From positions 277,461-341,460 of the forward strand of contig JAGBSO010000030.1 in the NCBI GenBank assembly GCA_017631795.1: DNA of 64,000 nucleotides. The letters run 5' to 3'. The notes beneath the pieces are model-generated. The model searched no databases, was not told the origin of the DNA, and saw nothing but the letters and a program-made list of their open reading frames with translations. A program made the translations under genes and the position numbers. This document shows positions 16,629 to 25,232 of this stretch, in pieces. The stretch comes from Clostridia bacterium. GTDB lineage: Bacteria > Bacillota > Clostridia > Oscillospirales > Acutalibacteraceae. Each line of letters starts with the position of its first letter. Position 1 is the stretch's first letter.

Positions 16629-17810
16629 ATGAAAATGTCAAAAAAAGTTATTTCTGTAGTTTTGGCTTGCATGATGCTCTTTACAGCTATTGCTTGTGTT
16701 GCATCAGCAAAAACTAGCGCAGAAGCCGACACACATCTTCAGTTCAATGCTGACGGTGAATTCAAGATTCTTCAGATTGCTGATATGCAGGATGGTTTCC
16801 CCATGAAGTTGGCAACAAAGAACCTTATCAAAAAAGCAATTGAAACTGAAAACCCCGACCTTATTGTGCTTACAGGTGATAACATCAACGGCACAGCAGG
16901 TGAATCAATTACATATGCATCTGCAATCAATGAATTTATGAGCATTTTTGAAAAATACGGTATCCCCGTTGCTGCGGTTCTCGGCAACCATGATGCTGAA
17001 GGTAAAATCACAAGAGCTCAGCAGATCGAAGTTTATGAAAAGTATGATTGCTTTATCGGTTGTGCAGGCGAAGATATGGGCAACTACACATGTGGTACAT
17101 ACTATGTTCCCATCTATTCATCAACAGATGCAAACGATATGCTTTTCAATATCTGGATGATCGACTCAGGTGACTATAATAAGGAGAACGACCTTGGCGG
17201 TTATGCTGCAGTTACAAAATCTCAGATTGAATGGTACAAAAAGGCTGAAGCAGAACTCACAGCTGCAAACGGCGGTGAAGTTGTTCCTTCATTCATGTTC
17301 CAGCACATCGTAGTACCCGAAATTTTTGATGCTCTTGAAGTTGCTGACGAAACAACAGGTACTTGCTCAAACGGTGATAAGTATTACAAACTTCCCGAAG
17401 GCGCAAACGGTGTTCTTCCCGAATACCCCTGCCCTCCCAACTATAACAACGGTCAGTTTGATGCTTTCCATGAAAACGGCAACGTTCTTGCTATGTTCTT
17501 CGGTCACGATCATCATAACACTTACGAAGTAGATTACAAGGGTATCAAACTCTGTAACACTCCCGGTGCAGGTTTTTCAACATACAACAGTGAAAATATC
17601 GGTGTAAGAACAATCACTATCAATGAAAATGATTTTACAACATTTGAAACAGAAGTTGTTACATACCTTGAACTTTTTGCTGATGATGCTGCAGCAATTG
17701 CACTTTATGAGCTTAATTCAGATACAACTGATGTATGGACAAAGATTGTTGCATTCTTCAAGTATATTGCACTTTCTGTTGAAAATATCCTCGGTTCTCT
17801 CAATTTCTGA
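16629..17810 (+). CDS. Secreted calcineurin-like metallophosphoesterase with hydrophobic C-terminal tail
   Basis: 393-residue exported phosphoesterase. A signal peptide spans 1-27 (ASA cleavage site; the IAC at 21-23 could alternatively be a lipobox). Metal motifs follow the calcineurin order: IADMQD (D52), LTGDN, GNHD, FQHIV and GHDHHN. In the first motif the usual His of D-x-H is Gln (D-M-Q), a pattern I believe occurs in purple-acid-phosphatase-29-like relatives. The last 25 residues (VWTKIVAFFKYIALSVENIL) form an amphipathic or hydrophobic tail without LPXTG. Starts behind GGAGG. Substrate unknown. Confidence 0.8.
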   Translation: MKMSKKVISVVLACMMLFTAIACVASAKTSAEADTHLQFNADGEFKILQIADMQDGFPMKLATKNLIKKAIETENPDLIVLTGDNINGTAGESITYASAINEFMSIFEKYGIPVAAVLGNHDAEGKITRAQQIEVYEKYDCFIGCAGEDMGNYTCGTYYVPIYSSTDANDMLFNIWMIDSGDYNKENDLGGYAAVTKSQIEWYKKAEAELTAANGGEVVPSFMFQHIVVPEIFDALEVADETTGTCSNGDKYYKLPEGANGVLPEYPCPPNYNNGQFDAFHENGNVLAMFFGHDHHNTYEVDYKGIKLCNTPGAGFSTYNSENIGVRTITINENDFTTFETEVVTYLELFADDAAAIALYELNSDTTDVWTKIVAFFKYIALSVENILGSLNF

Positions 17811-17830
17811 TAAATTTATACTTTTTGCAT

Positions 17831-17864
17831 AAAAAGGTTTGGCTTTTTGCCGAACCTTTTTTTT
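17831..17864 (+). terminator. Terminator of the phosphoesterase gene
   Basis: A 12-bp stem with one T-G pair (17831-17843 and 17848-17860), followed by a T-run. Confidence 0.85.
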
Positions 17865-17886
17865 CTTATAAAATCATTTTATTATA

Positions 17887-17915
17887 TTGATTAATATCTC
17901 TATCAATGCTATAAT
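17887..17915 (+). promoter_or_regulatory. Promoter of the HAD phosphatase/GPH transporter pair
   Basis: TTGATT (17887-17892), 17-base spacer, TATAAT (17910-17915). Confidence 0.7.
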
Positions 17916-17940
17916 AAAAACAATAATGAAGAGGTGTTGT

Positions 17941-18552
17941 ATGAAATTAGATATTTATGATTTTGACAAAACTATGGTTCCGTTTGATACAGGTGCATTG
18001 TTCTGGATTTACTGTTTGCTGCATTATCCGTGGATAATTATCTGTGGTCCATACCAGCTTGCTGCCGGAATCCTTATGTTGCTGAAAGTAGCAGATCTGA
18101 CAACAGTCAAAGGTCCGTTCTTTTCATTTGTCCGTCTGATACCGCTTGAAAAAGCAGTAAAAAAATTCTGGGATAAGTATGAATCAAAGGTTTTTGACTG
18201 GGCAAGAAAAGAAAACAGAGAGCGTTTTTCGGTTGTTATCAGTGCTGGTCCTGATTTTCTTATGAATGAAGCTAAAAAACGTATCGGATTTGATGATCTT
18301 ATTTGCACAAAGCATGATAAAAACGGTAAGATTATCGGGAAAAATTGCCATGATTCCGAAAAAGTCAGACTTTTCCGTGAGAAGTATCCTGATGCACATG
18401 TTGTGAATGTGTATTCGGACAGTATAGAAAATGATATGTATATTTTTTCGTTGGGAGAAAGATGTTATAATACAGTCAACGGCGAAAGAATTTACTTTGA
18501 TTTTGAAGAAAAGTACGGTATAAAACCCGAAGAATTGATGAGTGGTGAATAA
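17941..18552 (+). CDS. HAD-superfamily phosphatase (subfamily IB)
   Basis: 203-residue phosphoserine-phosphatase-like hydrolase. The nucleophile motif YDFDKT (D7, D9), motif II serine in VISAGP, and motif IV VYSDSIEND are present. The hydrophobic stretch at 18-50 (ALFWIYCLLHYPWIIICG) fits the helical cap seen in this subgroup and may associate with membrane. ATG 17941 follows AGAGGTG. It ends within 1 base of the following GPH transporter, so the two are probably coupled; a sugar-phosphate substrate is suggested by that context only. Confidence 0.78.
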   Translation: MKLDIYDFDKTMVPFDTGALFWIYCLLHYPWIIICGPYQLAAGILMLLKVADLTTVKGPFFSFVRLIPLEKAVKKFWDKYESKVFDWARKENRERFSVVISAGPDFLMNEAKKRIGFDDLICTKHDKNGKIIGKNCHDSEKVRLFREKYPDAHVVNVYSDSIENDMYIFSLGERCYNTVNGERIYFDFEEKYGIKPEELMSGE

Positions 18553-18553
18553 C

Positions 18554-20071
18554 ATGGGAAAAATTAAACAATTTCTGGACAGAAAAATAGTAAATACTGA
18601 TGTCGGAGCTGAGACATATCTGACATGGAAAGAGGCAATTTCTTACACATTGGGCAGAGGTGCTCAGGGAATGAGTACATCAATGACTGCATCCAAATAT
18701 GTCAACTATTTCATAACAGATATTCTGCACATCAGTGCAGATATTGCATCAAATATCCGCCTGTGGTGTGGTATTTTTGATGCTATCAATGATCCTATCA
18801 TGGGCGTTATTGTTGACAAAACAAGAACAAAGCACGGTAAGATGCGTCCTTACATAAGAATTGCACCGTACTTTGTTTCATTGTTTATGCTCATGTTCTT
18901 TGTCGGATCAAATAACTTGCATGAAACAGTCAAAATTGCACTTACTGTAATTGCTTTTGTCGGTCTTGATGTTACATACACAGCATTTGACGTGCCAATG
19001 GGTGCACTTGCTTTCAGTATGACACCGAACGGAACGGAACGAACAAAACTTTATGGTATTGCAGCAATCGGCAGAATGATCATCGGTGCTATTCCTGCAG
19101 GGCTTGTTGCTTTTGCTGCATGGCTTCCTTATTTCAATGAAAATCTTGATAAAGCATATCTTGTTGCAGCTGTATTATCAGCCGTATTTATCATTATTTT
19201 TACAAGATTTACTTTTGCAAATACAACAGAACGTCTTGAGCATCATGAAGAAGTTCCGAAACTTGCAGAATGTTTCAAACTTCTTTTTACAAACAGACCT
19301 TTGTTCATGCTTTTCCTGGGAAATATTTTCTTTGTTCTTATCAAGGTTTCCGAACAGGCATCATTCTATTTCGCATATGATTCACTTTTCAATGCTAAAT
19401 ATAACGGACTTCTTGATATAGTTAAAGCTCCCGGTTCAGTTCTTGCAGCTGTAATTGTTCCGATGATTGTTCAGAAACTCGGCGCAAAGTCCGATTCCAA
19501 GAAATTCTATCAGATCTGCTGTATCTCAGGTATCGTATTCAACGGTCTGTATGCGCTTACAACTTACAATGGTATACTCAATAAGCCGGTTGATGAACCC
19601 GTTTCAACAGGTATTGGTGTTCTTGTTCTCGCATTCTCAATGCTTGTTACATTTCCGATTGAATTCAAAAATCTTATGCAGAAAGAAATGGAAGCGGAAA
19701 CTGTTGACTACGTTGAGTGGAAATCAGGCAAACGTGTTGAAGGTACAATGCTTTCAATCATGAGCTTTACAGGTAAACTTGAAGGAACGCTTTCTTCATT
19801 CATCTGTCTGAGAGTTCTTTCAAAGACCGGTTACGTTGAACACACAACTAATATTCCCACTGTTCAGAATCTTGCAACAAGAAGAGGCTTGTTTGCAATG
19901 ACAACTATTTTCCCGCTTGCAGGTTTTGCTCTTATGCTTATTCCCATGATGTTCTATAATATCACAGGTGAAAAACATCGCCAGATGATGAAAGAAATCA
20001 TGGCCCGAAGAGAAGCAGCCTATGAAGGTGAAAACAAAAAAGCAAATAAATTTGATGAAATTGAATTATAA
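18554..20071 (+). CDS. GPH-family sugar:cation symporter
   Basis: 506-residue MelB-like carrier with about 12 membrane segments. The GPH signatures are visible: an early YTLGRGAQGM helix, DAINDPIMGVIVDKTRTKHGKMRPYI (the conserved cytoplasmic loop 2-3) and MLSIMSFTGKLEG late in the protein. Distinct from the two longer carriers at 2233 and 6230. ATG 18554 is preferred; GTG codons at 18542/18545 overlap the HAD gene. The ribosome site is weak, consistent with translational coupling to that gene. Substrate not deducible. Confidence 0.85.
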   Translation: MGKIKQFLDRKIVNTDVGAETYLTWKEAISYTLGRGAQGMSTSMTASKYVNYFITDILHISADIASNIRLWCGIFDAINDPIMGVIVDKTRTKHGKMRPYIRIAPYFVSLFMLMFFVGSNNLHETVKIALTVIAFVGLDVTYTAFDVPMGALAFSMTPNGTERTKLYGIAAIGRMIIGAIPAGLVAFAAWLPYFNENLDKAYLVAAVLSAVFIIIFTRFTFANTTERLEHHEEVPKLAECFKLLFTNRPLFMLFLGNIFFVLIKVSEQASFYFAYDSLFNAKYNGLLDIVKAPGSVLAAVIVPMIVQKLGAKSDSKKFYQICCISGIVFNGLYALTTYNGILNKPVDEPVSTGIGVLVLAFSMLVTFPIEFKNLMQKEMEAETVDYVEWKSGKRVEGTMLSIMSFTGKLEGTLSSFICLRVLSKTGYVEHTTNIPTVQNLATRRGLFAMTTIFPLAGFALMLIPMMFYNITGEKHRQMMKEIMARREAAYEGENKKANKFDEIEL

Positions 20072-20075
20072 AATC

Positions 20076-20110
20076 AATGAACCGATAGTTTTCTGTCGGT
20101 TCATTTTTTA
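20076..20110 (+). terminator. Terminator of the GPH transporter
   Basis: Stem AATGAACCGA / TCGGTTCATT (20076-20085 and 20096-20105), then a T-run. Confidence 0.85.
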
Positions 20111-20111
20111 T

Positions 20112-20140
20112 TTGACTTTTATTTTAACCTATAATAAAAT
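20112..20140 (+). promoter_or_regulatory. Promoter of the large lipoprotein gene
   Basis: TTGACT (20112-20117), 17-base spacer, TAAAAT (20135-20140), directly after the terminator. Confidence 0.65.
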
Positions 20141-20160
20141 ATCAGACAGGAGGTGCTTTT

Positions 20161-22722
20161 ATGTATAAAAAGATATTAGCAGTAATTCTGGTTGTGATGA
20201 ATGTGTTTATGCTTTCATCATGCGGCATTGATAATGGTATGGATATTCCTGATTTTGACATTTCTGAAAAAAATACTGAAGTGATCAATGATATTTCTGG
20301 TGACACAACTTTTGCCGATACAATAAAATATGCCTCACAGGTTGATGATGTCGCACAGTCTTATTACGGCAACACAGCAAGAACGTCATATGTGATGAAA
20401 AATAAGGATATGAAGATTGTGCATACTCTTACTTCAAAGCATAACGGTGCAACGCTTTATAATAATGAAGGAAAAGTTCTTCTTGAAGATACATTCGATG
20501 TAACTTATATTGATGCTGAAGGAAATAATTACAGTTTATCTGAATCTGATACTGAAGGAAGAGTGAACACAACAAGACTCGGTGAATACTACAGAGAATG
20601 TCATATCAGAGATTTTTCTATCAATGATACTTTAAAAGTTGATAAGACATTCCATCTTTACGGTGACAGGCTTTATTCTCAGTTTTCACTTTTGTCATCT
20701 GTACCTGTCAGCGATATTATATATTATGCTGTATCTGTAAATATAAAGAAAGTATCTGTTGATGGAATTGTATTCAAAGATGCTGATGGTGTTCACAATT
20801 CAATTGACAGTAATATGATGATGCATGTCAACAATACTGTTGAATATGTAGCTTTTGATATTGTAGAAACAGGTATTCTTGGTTTTATTTTTCCTGCTGA
20901 TAAAAATTATACTGTCATTATTCAGGAAACAGCAGATAATTATATATTGAATGTTTATTTAGATGCAGAAGATAAATCTTTTTCGATAAATGACATCAAC
21001 GGAAACGGAGGATATGAGAATAATAATCTGACCGTTGGTTTCCGTATCTATAATGATAACACACATTCTTATGACGGAATAGAAAGTGAAGCTGAAATTG
21101 AACGTAACCCTCTTACAGATATTACCGTAAACGGTGGTAATGCAGAAGGCAAATTCCTCGGTTATGATTCACTCAGCGGTGCATATCTTTTTTCAATGAA
21201 AGGTACAGACTTCAATTATGCATATCAGAATCCTGATTTTCAGTTCAGTATGCCTGTATCCGTTAAGAATGATGCACATAACAGAAATATCTACATAAGA
21301 TCAAATGGTGATAACGGCTGTCTCGAATCAGCTGCAATTCTTGACGATACAAACACTCTTGTGCCTGTAAATGTTCAGGTCTGCAAGAATTTCCATGGTG
21401 ATGGCGGTGAACCGTTTTACAGCGTAGCTGACCCGCAGTATGGCGACAGTATTTTTCCTGTTTCACTTAAAGCTGACGAAAAAATTGATTTTACACTTCT
21501 GAATCTTTATCAGAATTGGGGTAAATATCCGCTTAAACAGCTTTCTTCAATTGAATTCCATGTTTCATATTATCATCTTTCAACAGGTACAACTGAATCC
21601 AATTGCATTGCGCCGTATTTTGTATTCGGTAAAGACGGTTGGACATTACCTGACTTCAGAACAGCAAGCGGAAATATGTGGGAAACACAGCCACAGTTCA
21701 ATTCTGTCGGAATTCTGAAATTCATGACCTACCGTGACGGTAAAAACGACATTTATAGTGAAGTAGTGAACAGTGATATAGATTCTGTCGGTCAGACATA
21801 CTCAGATATCACAACCACATTTTATTCAGATGACGGAAGTTACAGATATTCTCTCCGTCATGTTGAATTTCCTCAGACTGACGAAAACAGAACATACTAT
21901 ACACTGAATGTTGAATTTCTTGAAGACAAAACATTTGATAACTTCAGAAAAGATTTTGATTTATTTTACTTTGACGGCAGATCGGTGCAGTTCAATAAAC
22001 TGAGTTATCTTGATGCCGCAAATAATTCTGTATCGGAAGATGTTGATACAAGCAAAAAAACGCAGTATTACGAACTCGGCAGTGATTCGCCTTATTGGAG
22101 CTTTTATGATGTAACGGATGAAACAGCAGGGGAGCTTGAAAAAGGGTTTGGTGCAAATTTTGCCATGATTATCAAAGACAGTGATATTATTATCAATGGT
22201 AAAACATCAGATATTCCGTTTGTTTTCCGTGAGAGTTCTGAAAAAGATATTACAAAAGGTGCATTGACACTTGATGCTGAAAATATTGAATTCAGAAAAG
22301 GTGACACTATCAGTATCAATATGATACTTTTACCGTGGGGAACAGGCACGGAAGAAAATGATATACAGGTGCAGGCTGTCAGGGAAGACAGTGCGCTGAA
22401 AGCTGTATCGGTTATTGCTAAAACAGGAACACTCACCGAAGATAGTTTTATTCCTGTTGTAAACTGCGAAAACAATATTGCTGAATTTATAATCAGTGGC
22501 GGCAGAAACAATATCGCGGTCAGAGTAAACGGATTTACAGAACTCAAGCTTCCTGAAATATTGATGAAAACACAGAACGGTTTTGAAAAAGTTGAAGTCT
22601 GTTCAACTAACGGTTATGACGGATATTCAGTATATTATAATGCTGACGGTACATACGGATTTTCTTTCGTATTTCATGCAGAAAATCCTGACGATTCATA
22701 TGCTTTCAGACTGGTTCAATGA
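20161..22722 (+). CDS. Large lipoprotein of unknown function
   Basis: 853 residues with a clear lipoprotein signal: MYKK basic start, hydrophobic core and lipobox LSSC with lipidated C21. The mature part is beta-rich by composition, with many short hydrophobic/polar alternations and aromatic clusters (for example FVFGKDGWTLPDFRTASGNM and LYQNWGKYPLKQL), and no cysteine-based or catalytic motif I can recognise. It may be a sugar-binding or glycoside-hydrolase-like multi-beta-sandwich protein, but that is not shown. AGGAGG precedes the ATG. Stands alone between the GPH transporter and the liv operon. Confidence 0.7.
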   Translation: MYKKILAVILVVMNVFMLSSCGIDNGMDIPDFDISEKNTEVINDISGDTTFADTIKYASQVDDVAQSYYGNTARTSYVMKNKDMKIVHTLTSKHNGATLYNNEGKVLLEDTFDVTYIDAEGNNYSLSESDTEGRVNTTRLGEYYRECHIRDFSINDTLKVDKTFHLYGDRLYSQFSLLSSVPVSDIIYYAVSVNIKKVSVDGIVFKDADGVHNSIDSNMMMHVNNTVEYVAFDIVETGILGFIFPADKNYTVIIQETADNYILNVYLDAEDKSFSINDINGNGGYENNNLTVGFRIYNDNTHSYDGIESEAEIERNPLTDITVNGGNAEGKFLGYDSLSGAYLFSMKGTDFNYAYQNPDFQFSMPVSVKNDAHNRNIYIRSNGDNGCLESAAILDDTNTLVPVNVQVCKNFHGDGGEPFYSVADPQYGDSIFPVSLKADEKIDFTLLNLYQNWGKYPLKQLSSIEFHVSYYHLSTGTTESNCIAPYFVFGKDGWTLPDFRTASGNMWETQPQFNSVGILKFMTYRDGKNDIYSEVVNSDIDSVGQTYSDITTTFYSDDGSYRYSLRHVEFPQTDENRTYYTLNVEFLEDKTFDNFRKDFDLFYFDGRSVQFNKLSYLDAANNSVSEDVDTSKKTQYYELGSDSPYWSFYDVTDETAGELEKGFGANFAMIIKDSDIIINGKTSDIPFVFRESSEKDITKGALTLDAENIEFRKGDTISINMILLPWGTGTEENDIQVQAVREDSALKAVSVIAKTGTLTEDSFIPVVNCENNIAEFIISGGRNNIAVRVNGFTELKLPEILMKTQNGFEKVEVCSTNGYDGYSVYYNADGTYGFSFVFHAENPDDSYAFRLVQ

Positions 22723-22742
22723 TAAACTGAATTGATTGTGGG

Positions 22743-22781
22743 TAATATGCACAATAAAAAAATTGATTTTAGTGCATATTA
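22743..22781. repeat. Inverted repeat between the lipoprotein gene and the liv promoter
   Basis: TAATATGCAC (22743-22752) and GTGCATATTA (22772-22781), 10 bp, loop 19. It lacks a T-run, so it is at best a weak terminator of the lipoprotein mRNA, or a protein-binding site upstream of the liv promoter. Confidence 0.5.
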
Positions 22782-22806
22782 TCAGTGAATTATTCGAAAA
22801 TTGTTG

Positions 22807-22835
22807 TTGACATAAGGTATCATAATGATTATAAT
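22807..22835 (+). promoter_or_regulatory. Consensus sigma-A promoter of the liv operon
   Basis: TTGACA (22807-22812), 17-base spacer, TATAAT (22830-22835): a perfect match at both hexamers, the strongest promoter in the window. Confidence 0.9.
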
Positions 22836-22847
22836 TATTGTATCACA

Positions 22848-22919
22848 AACTGTCATCATATAGGTGGCAGTTGTGGCGCATATGTCAAAATAAATTTTAC
22901 ATATGATATATGCGAAGAA
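22848..22919 (+). promoter_or_regulatory. Structured leader of livJ
   Basis: Two possible hairpins in the untranslated leader: AACTGTCA / TGGCAGTT (about 22848-22872) and CGCATAT / ATATGCG (about 22878-22917). Neither has a T-run, and neither matches a T-box or another riboswitch that I know. They may stabilise the mRNA or bind a regulator. Confidence 0.4.
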
Positions 22920-22938
22920 AGTATTGGAGGTTTTTACA

Positions 22939-24150
22939 ATGAAACTCAAGAAGATTCTTGCTGTTCTTCTTGCTCTTGTAATGGTTCTTTCATTTGCTGC
23001 TTGTACAAAGACAACAGGCACAGAAGACGGATCAAATGTAGAAGCAAGCAATGTTGACAGCAACAACACCTTCGAAAAAGAAGGCGTAATCAAAATCGGT
23101 GGTATCGGACCCCTCACTGGCGACGCTGCACTTTACGGAAATGCTGTTAAATATGGTGCTGAACTTGCAGTTAATGAAATTAATGCTGCAGGCGGTATCA
23201 ACGGTTATAAAGTAGAGTACAAGATGGAAGACGACATGCATGATGCTGAAAAGTCAGTTAATGCTTACGGTGTTCTTAAGGACTGGGGCATGCAGATGCT
23301 CATGGGTACAGTTACATCTGTTCCCTGTACAGCTGTATCAGACGAAGCTGCTAATGACAACATGTTCCTTCTTACTCCCTCAGGTTCTGCTGTTGAATGT
23401 CTTCAGGCAGGCGACACTCTTTTCAGAGTTTGTTTCTCAGACCCCAACCAGGGTATTGCTTCTGCTGACTACATTGCTAATAACAACGTAGCTAAGAAGA
23501 TCGGTATCATTTTCAATTCATCAGACGTTTACTCAACAGGTATCAAAGACAAGTTCGTTGAACAGGCTGCAACTAAAGGTCTTGAAATAGTTGCAACAGA
23601 AGCTTTCACAAACGACAGCGCAACAGACTTCACAGCTCAGCTTACAAACATCAAGGCAAACGGTGCTGAACTTGTATTCCTTCCCATCTACACAGCTCCT
23701 GCTTCTCTTATCCTTCAGCAGGCTAACACAATGGGCTTTGCTCCCATCTTCTTCGGATGTGACGGTCTCGATGGTATCCTTTCAGTTGAAAACTTCGATG
23801 CTTCTCTTGCAGAAGGCGTAATGCTTCTTACTCCCTTCGTTGCTAATGCAACAGATACTGCAACTGTAAACTTCGTAAATGGTTTCAAGGCACTTGCAGA
23901 TGAAAAGTATCTTAACCAGTTCGCAGCTGATGCTTACGATGCTATCTATGCTATCAAGGCAGCTGCTGAAAAGGCTAACGTTACTCCCGATATGGACGTA
24001 GCTGCTACAGGCGATGCTATGAAGGCAGCAATGGTTGAAATTTCAATCGACGGTGTAACAGGTGCAGGTATCACTTGGACAGCTGATGGTGAACCTTCAA
24101 AGGAACCCAAAGCTGTTAAAATCGTTAATGGCGAGTACGTGGCTCCCTGA
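22939..24150 (+). CDS. livJ: Branched-chain amino acid ABC transporter, substrate-binding lipoprotein
   Basis: 403-residue periplasmic-binding-protein type I, tethered outside the membrane to capture Leu/Ile/Val-type substrates for LivHMGF. Signal peptide with lipobox SFAAC, lipidated C22; IKIGGIGPLTGDAALYG, then GINGYKVEYKMEDDMHDAEKSVNAYG is the classic LivJ start. Codon choice is strongly biased to C-ending Phe, Asn and Ile codons compared with neighbours, typical of high expression. TTGGAGG lies 8 bases before ATG 22939. Substrate may be broader than branched-chain residues. Confidence 0.93.
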   Translation: MKLKKILAVLLALVMVLSFAACTKTTGTEDGSNVEASNVDSNNTFEKEGVIKIGGIGPLTGDAALYGNAVKYGAELAVNEINAAGGINGYKVEYKMEDDMHDAEKSVNAYGVLKDWGMQMLMGTVTSVPCTAVSDEAANDNMFLLTPSGSAVECLQAGDTLFRVCFSDPNQGIASADYIANNNVAKKIGIIFNSSDVYSTGIKDKFVEQAATKGLEIVATEAFTNDSATDFTAQLTNIKANGAELVFLPIYTAPASLILQQANTMGFAPIFFGCDGLDGILSVENFDASLAEGVMLLTPFVANATDTATVNFVNGFKALADEKYLNQFAADAYDAIYAIKAAAEKANVTPDMDVAATGDAMKAAMVEISIDGVTGAGITWTADGEPSKEPKAVKIVNGEYVAP

Positions 24151-24176
24151 TTTTATAGTAATTGATTTTTCAGACG

Positions 24177-24204
24177 GGGTATGTCGTTTTATGGCGACAT
24201 ACCC
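24177..24204 (+). promoter_or_regulatory. Strong hairpin after livJ
   Basis: A perfect 10-bp stem GGGTATGTCG / CGACATACCC with an 8-base loop and no T-run. Such stems often protect the 3' end of the mRNA for a binding protein so that it outlasts the permease part. Confidence 0.7.
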
Positions 24205-24238
24205 ATGTTTGGGCTTTAGCATTGTTTAACAAGAGCTT

Positions 24239-24293
24239 TGAAACAGAGTATTTGTTGCTTTGTTATTTACAGATGCCCTGTTTCAGGGCTTTT
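24239..24293 (+). promoter_or_regulatory. Possible attenuator in front of livH
   Basis: A terminator-like hairpin GCCCTG-TTT-CAGGGC (24275-24289) is followed by TTTT. The segment TGAAACAG (24239-24246) is exactly complementary to CTGTTTCA (24278-24285) in that hairpin, so the two folds exclude each other. Read-through could be regulated; this is a reading of base pairing only. Confidence 0.5.
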
Positions 24294-24339
24294 GTGGTTA
24301 TTAATAATTATTTTTACCCCTGTAAGGAGTGGGAATTTT

Positions 24340-25221
24340 ATGAAATTTTTATCACAGCTGATTTCCGGAATCAGTCTGGGCAGTATATATTCGCTTATTG
24401 CCCTCGGTTATACAATGGTTTACGGAATCGCAAAAATGCTTAACTTTGCTCACGGTGATGTTATCATGATCGGTGCATTTGTTATTTACACATTGTGTGT
24501 TACTGCAGGTTTACCTACAATTATTTGTGTGCTTATTGCAATTGTTTTCTGTACACTTCTTGGTGTAACAATTGAAAGATTTGCCTACAAACCGCTTAGA
24601 CAGGCAACCTCTCTTGCTGTTCTTATTACAGCAATAGGTGTCAGCTATCTTTTACAGAATGTAGCGCTTCTTATTTTCGGATCAGACACAAAGTCCTTTA
24701 CATCAGTTGTAACTATTGATCCGATTTCATTTGCAGGCGGTGAGCTTGTAATATCAGGCGAAACAATTGTTACAATTATTGTTTCTGTCATTATAATGAT
24801 TGCGCTCGTTATCTTTGTTAATAAATCAAAACCCGGCAAAGCTATGCTTGCAGTTTCAGAAGATAAAGGCGCAGCTCAGCTTATGGGTATTAATGTAAAC
24901 GGAACAATTGCTCTTACTTTTGCAATCGGTTCTGCTCTCGCAGCTATTGCAGGTGCTCTTCTTTGTTCAACATATCCTGCACTCAGCCCTTATACAGGTG
25001 CAATGCCCGGTATCAAAGCTTTTGTTGCTGCTGTTCTTGGTGGTATCGGATCAATTCCCGGTGCTATGATCGGCGGTATTGTTCTTGGTGTTATTGAAAA
25101 CTTAAGCAAAGGCTATATTTCTTCACAGCTTTCAGATGCGATAGTTTTTGCTGTTCTTATAGTAGTTCTTCTTGTTCGTCCCACCGGTATTATGGGTAAG
25201 AAGATCAATGAGAAAGTGTGA
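24340..25221 (+). CDS. livH: Branched-chain amino acid ABC transporter permease LivH
   Basis: 293-residue membrane permease with about eight helices, pairing with LivM. SLGSIYSLIALGYTMVYGIAKMLNFAHGDVIMIGAF is the family's N-terminal signature; the coupling region contains EDKGAAQLMGINVN (EAA-like). ATG 24340 has AAGGAGT (24324-24330) upstream; the reading frame extends to 24238 but without a ribosome site. Overlaps the frame of the livM leader by a few bases. Confidence 0.93.
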   Translation: MKFLSQLISGISLGSIYSLIALGYTMVYGIAKMLNFAHGDVIMIGAFVIYTLCVTAGLPTIICVLIAIVFCTLLGVTIERFAYKPLRQATSLAVLITAIGVSYLLQNVALLIFGSDTKSFTSVVTIDPISFAGGELVISGETIVTIIVSVIIMIALVIFVNKSKPGKAMLAVSEDKGAAQLMGINVNGTIALTFAIGSALAAIAGALLCSTYPALSPYTGAMPGIKAFVAAVLGGIGSIPGAMIGGIVLGVIENLSKGYISSQLSDAIVFAVLIVVLLVRPTGIMGKKINEKV

Positions 25222-25232
25222 GGTGTGAAATT

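Noticed and set aside
22104..22547. 147-codon antisense frame inside the large lipoprotein gene
   Set aside because: No start signals, and its Ser/Ile-rich composition is the complement of the sense codons.
22743..22781. Inverted repeat as an intrinsic terminator
   Set aside because: No T-run after the stem and a 19-base loop, so it was listed only as a repeat.
22848..22938. livJ leader as a T-box or amino acid riboswitch
   Set aside because: No T-box core sequence, no leader peptide rich in Leu/Ile/Val and no terminator in the leader.
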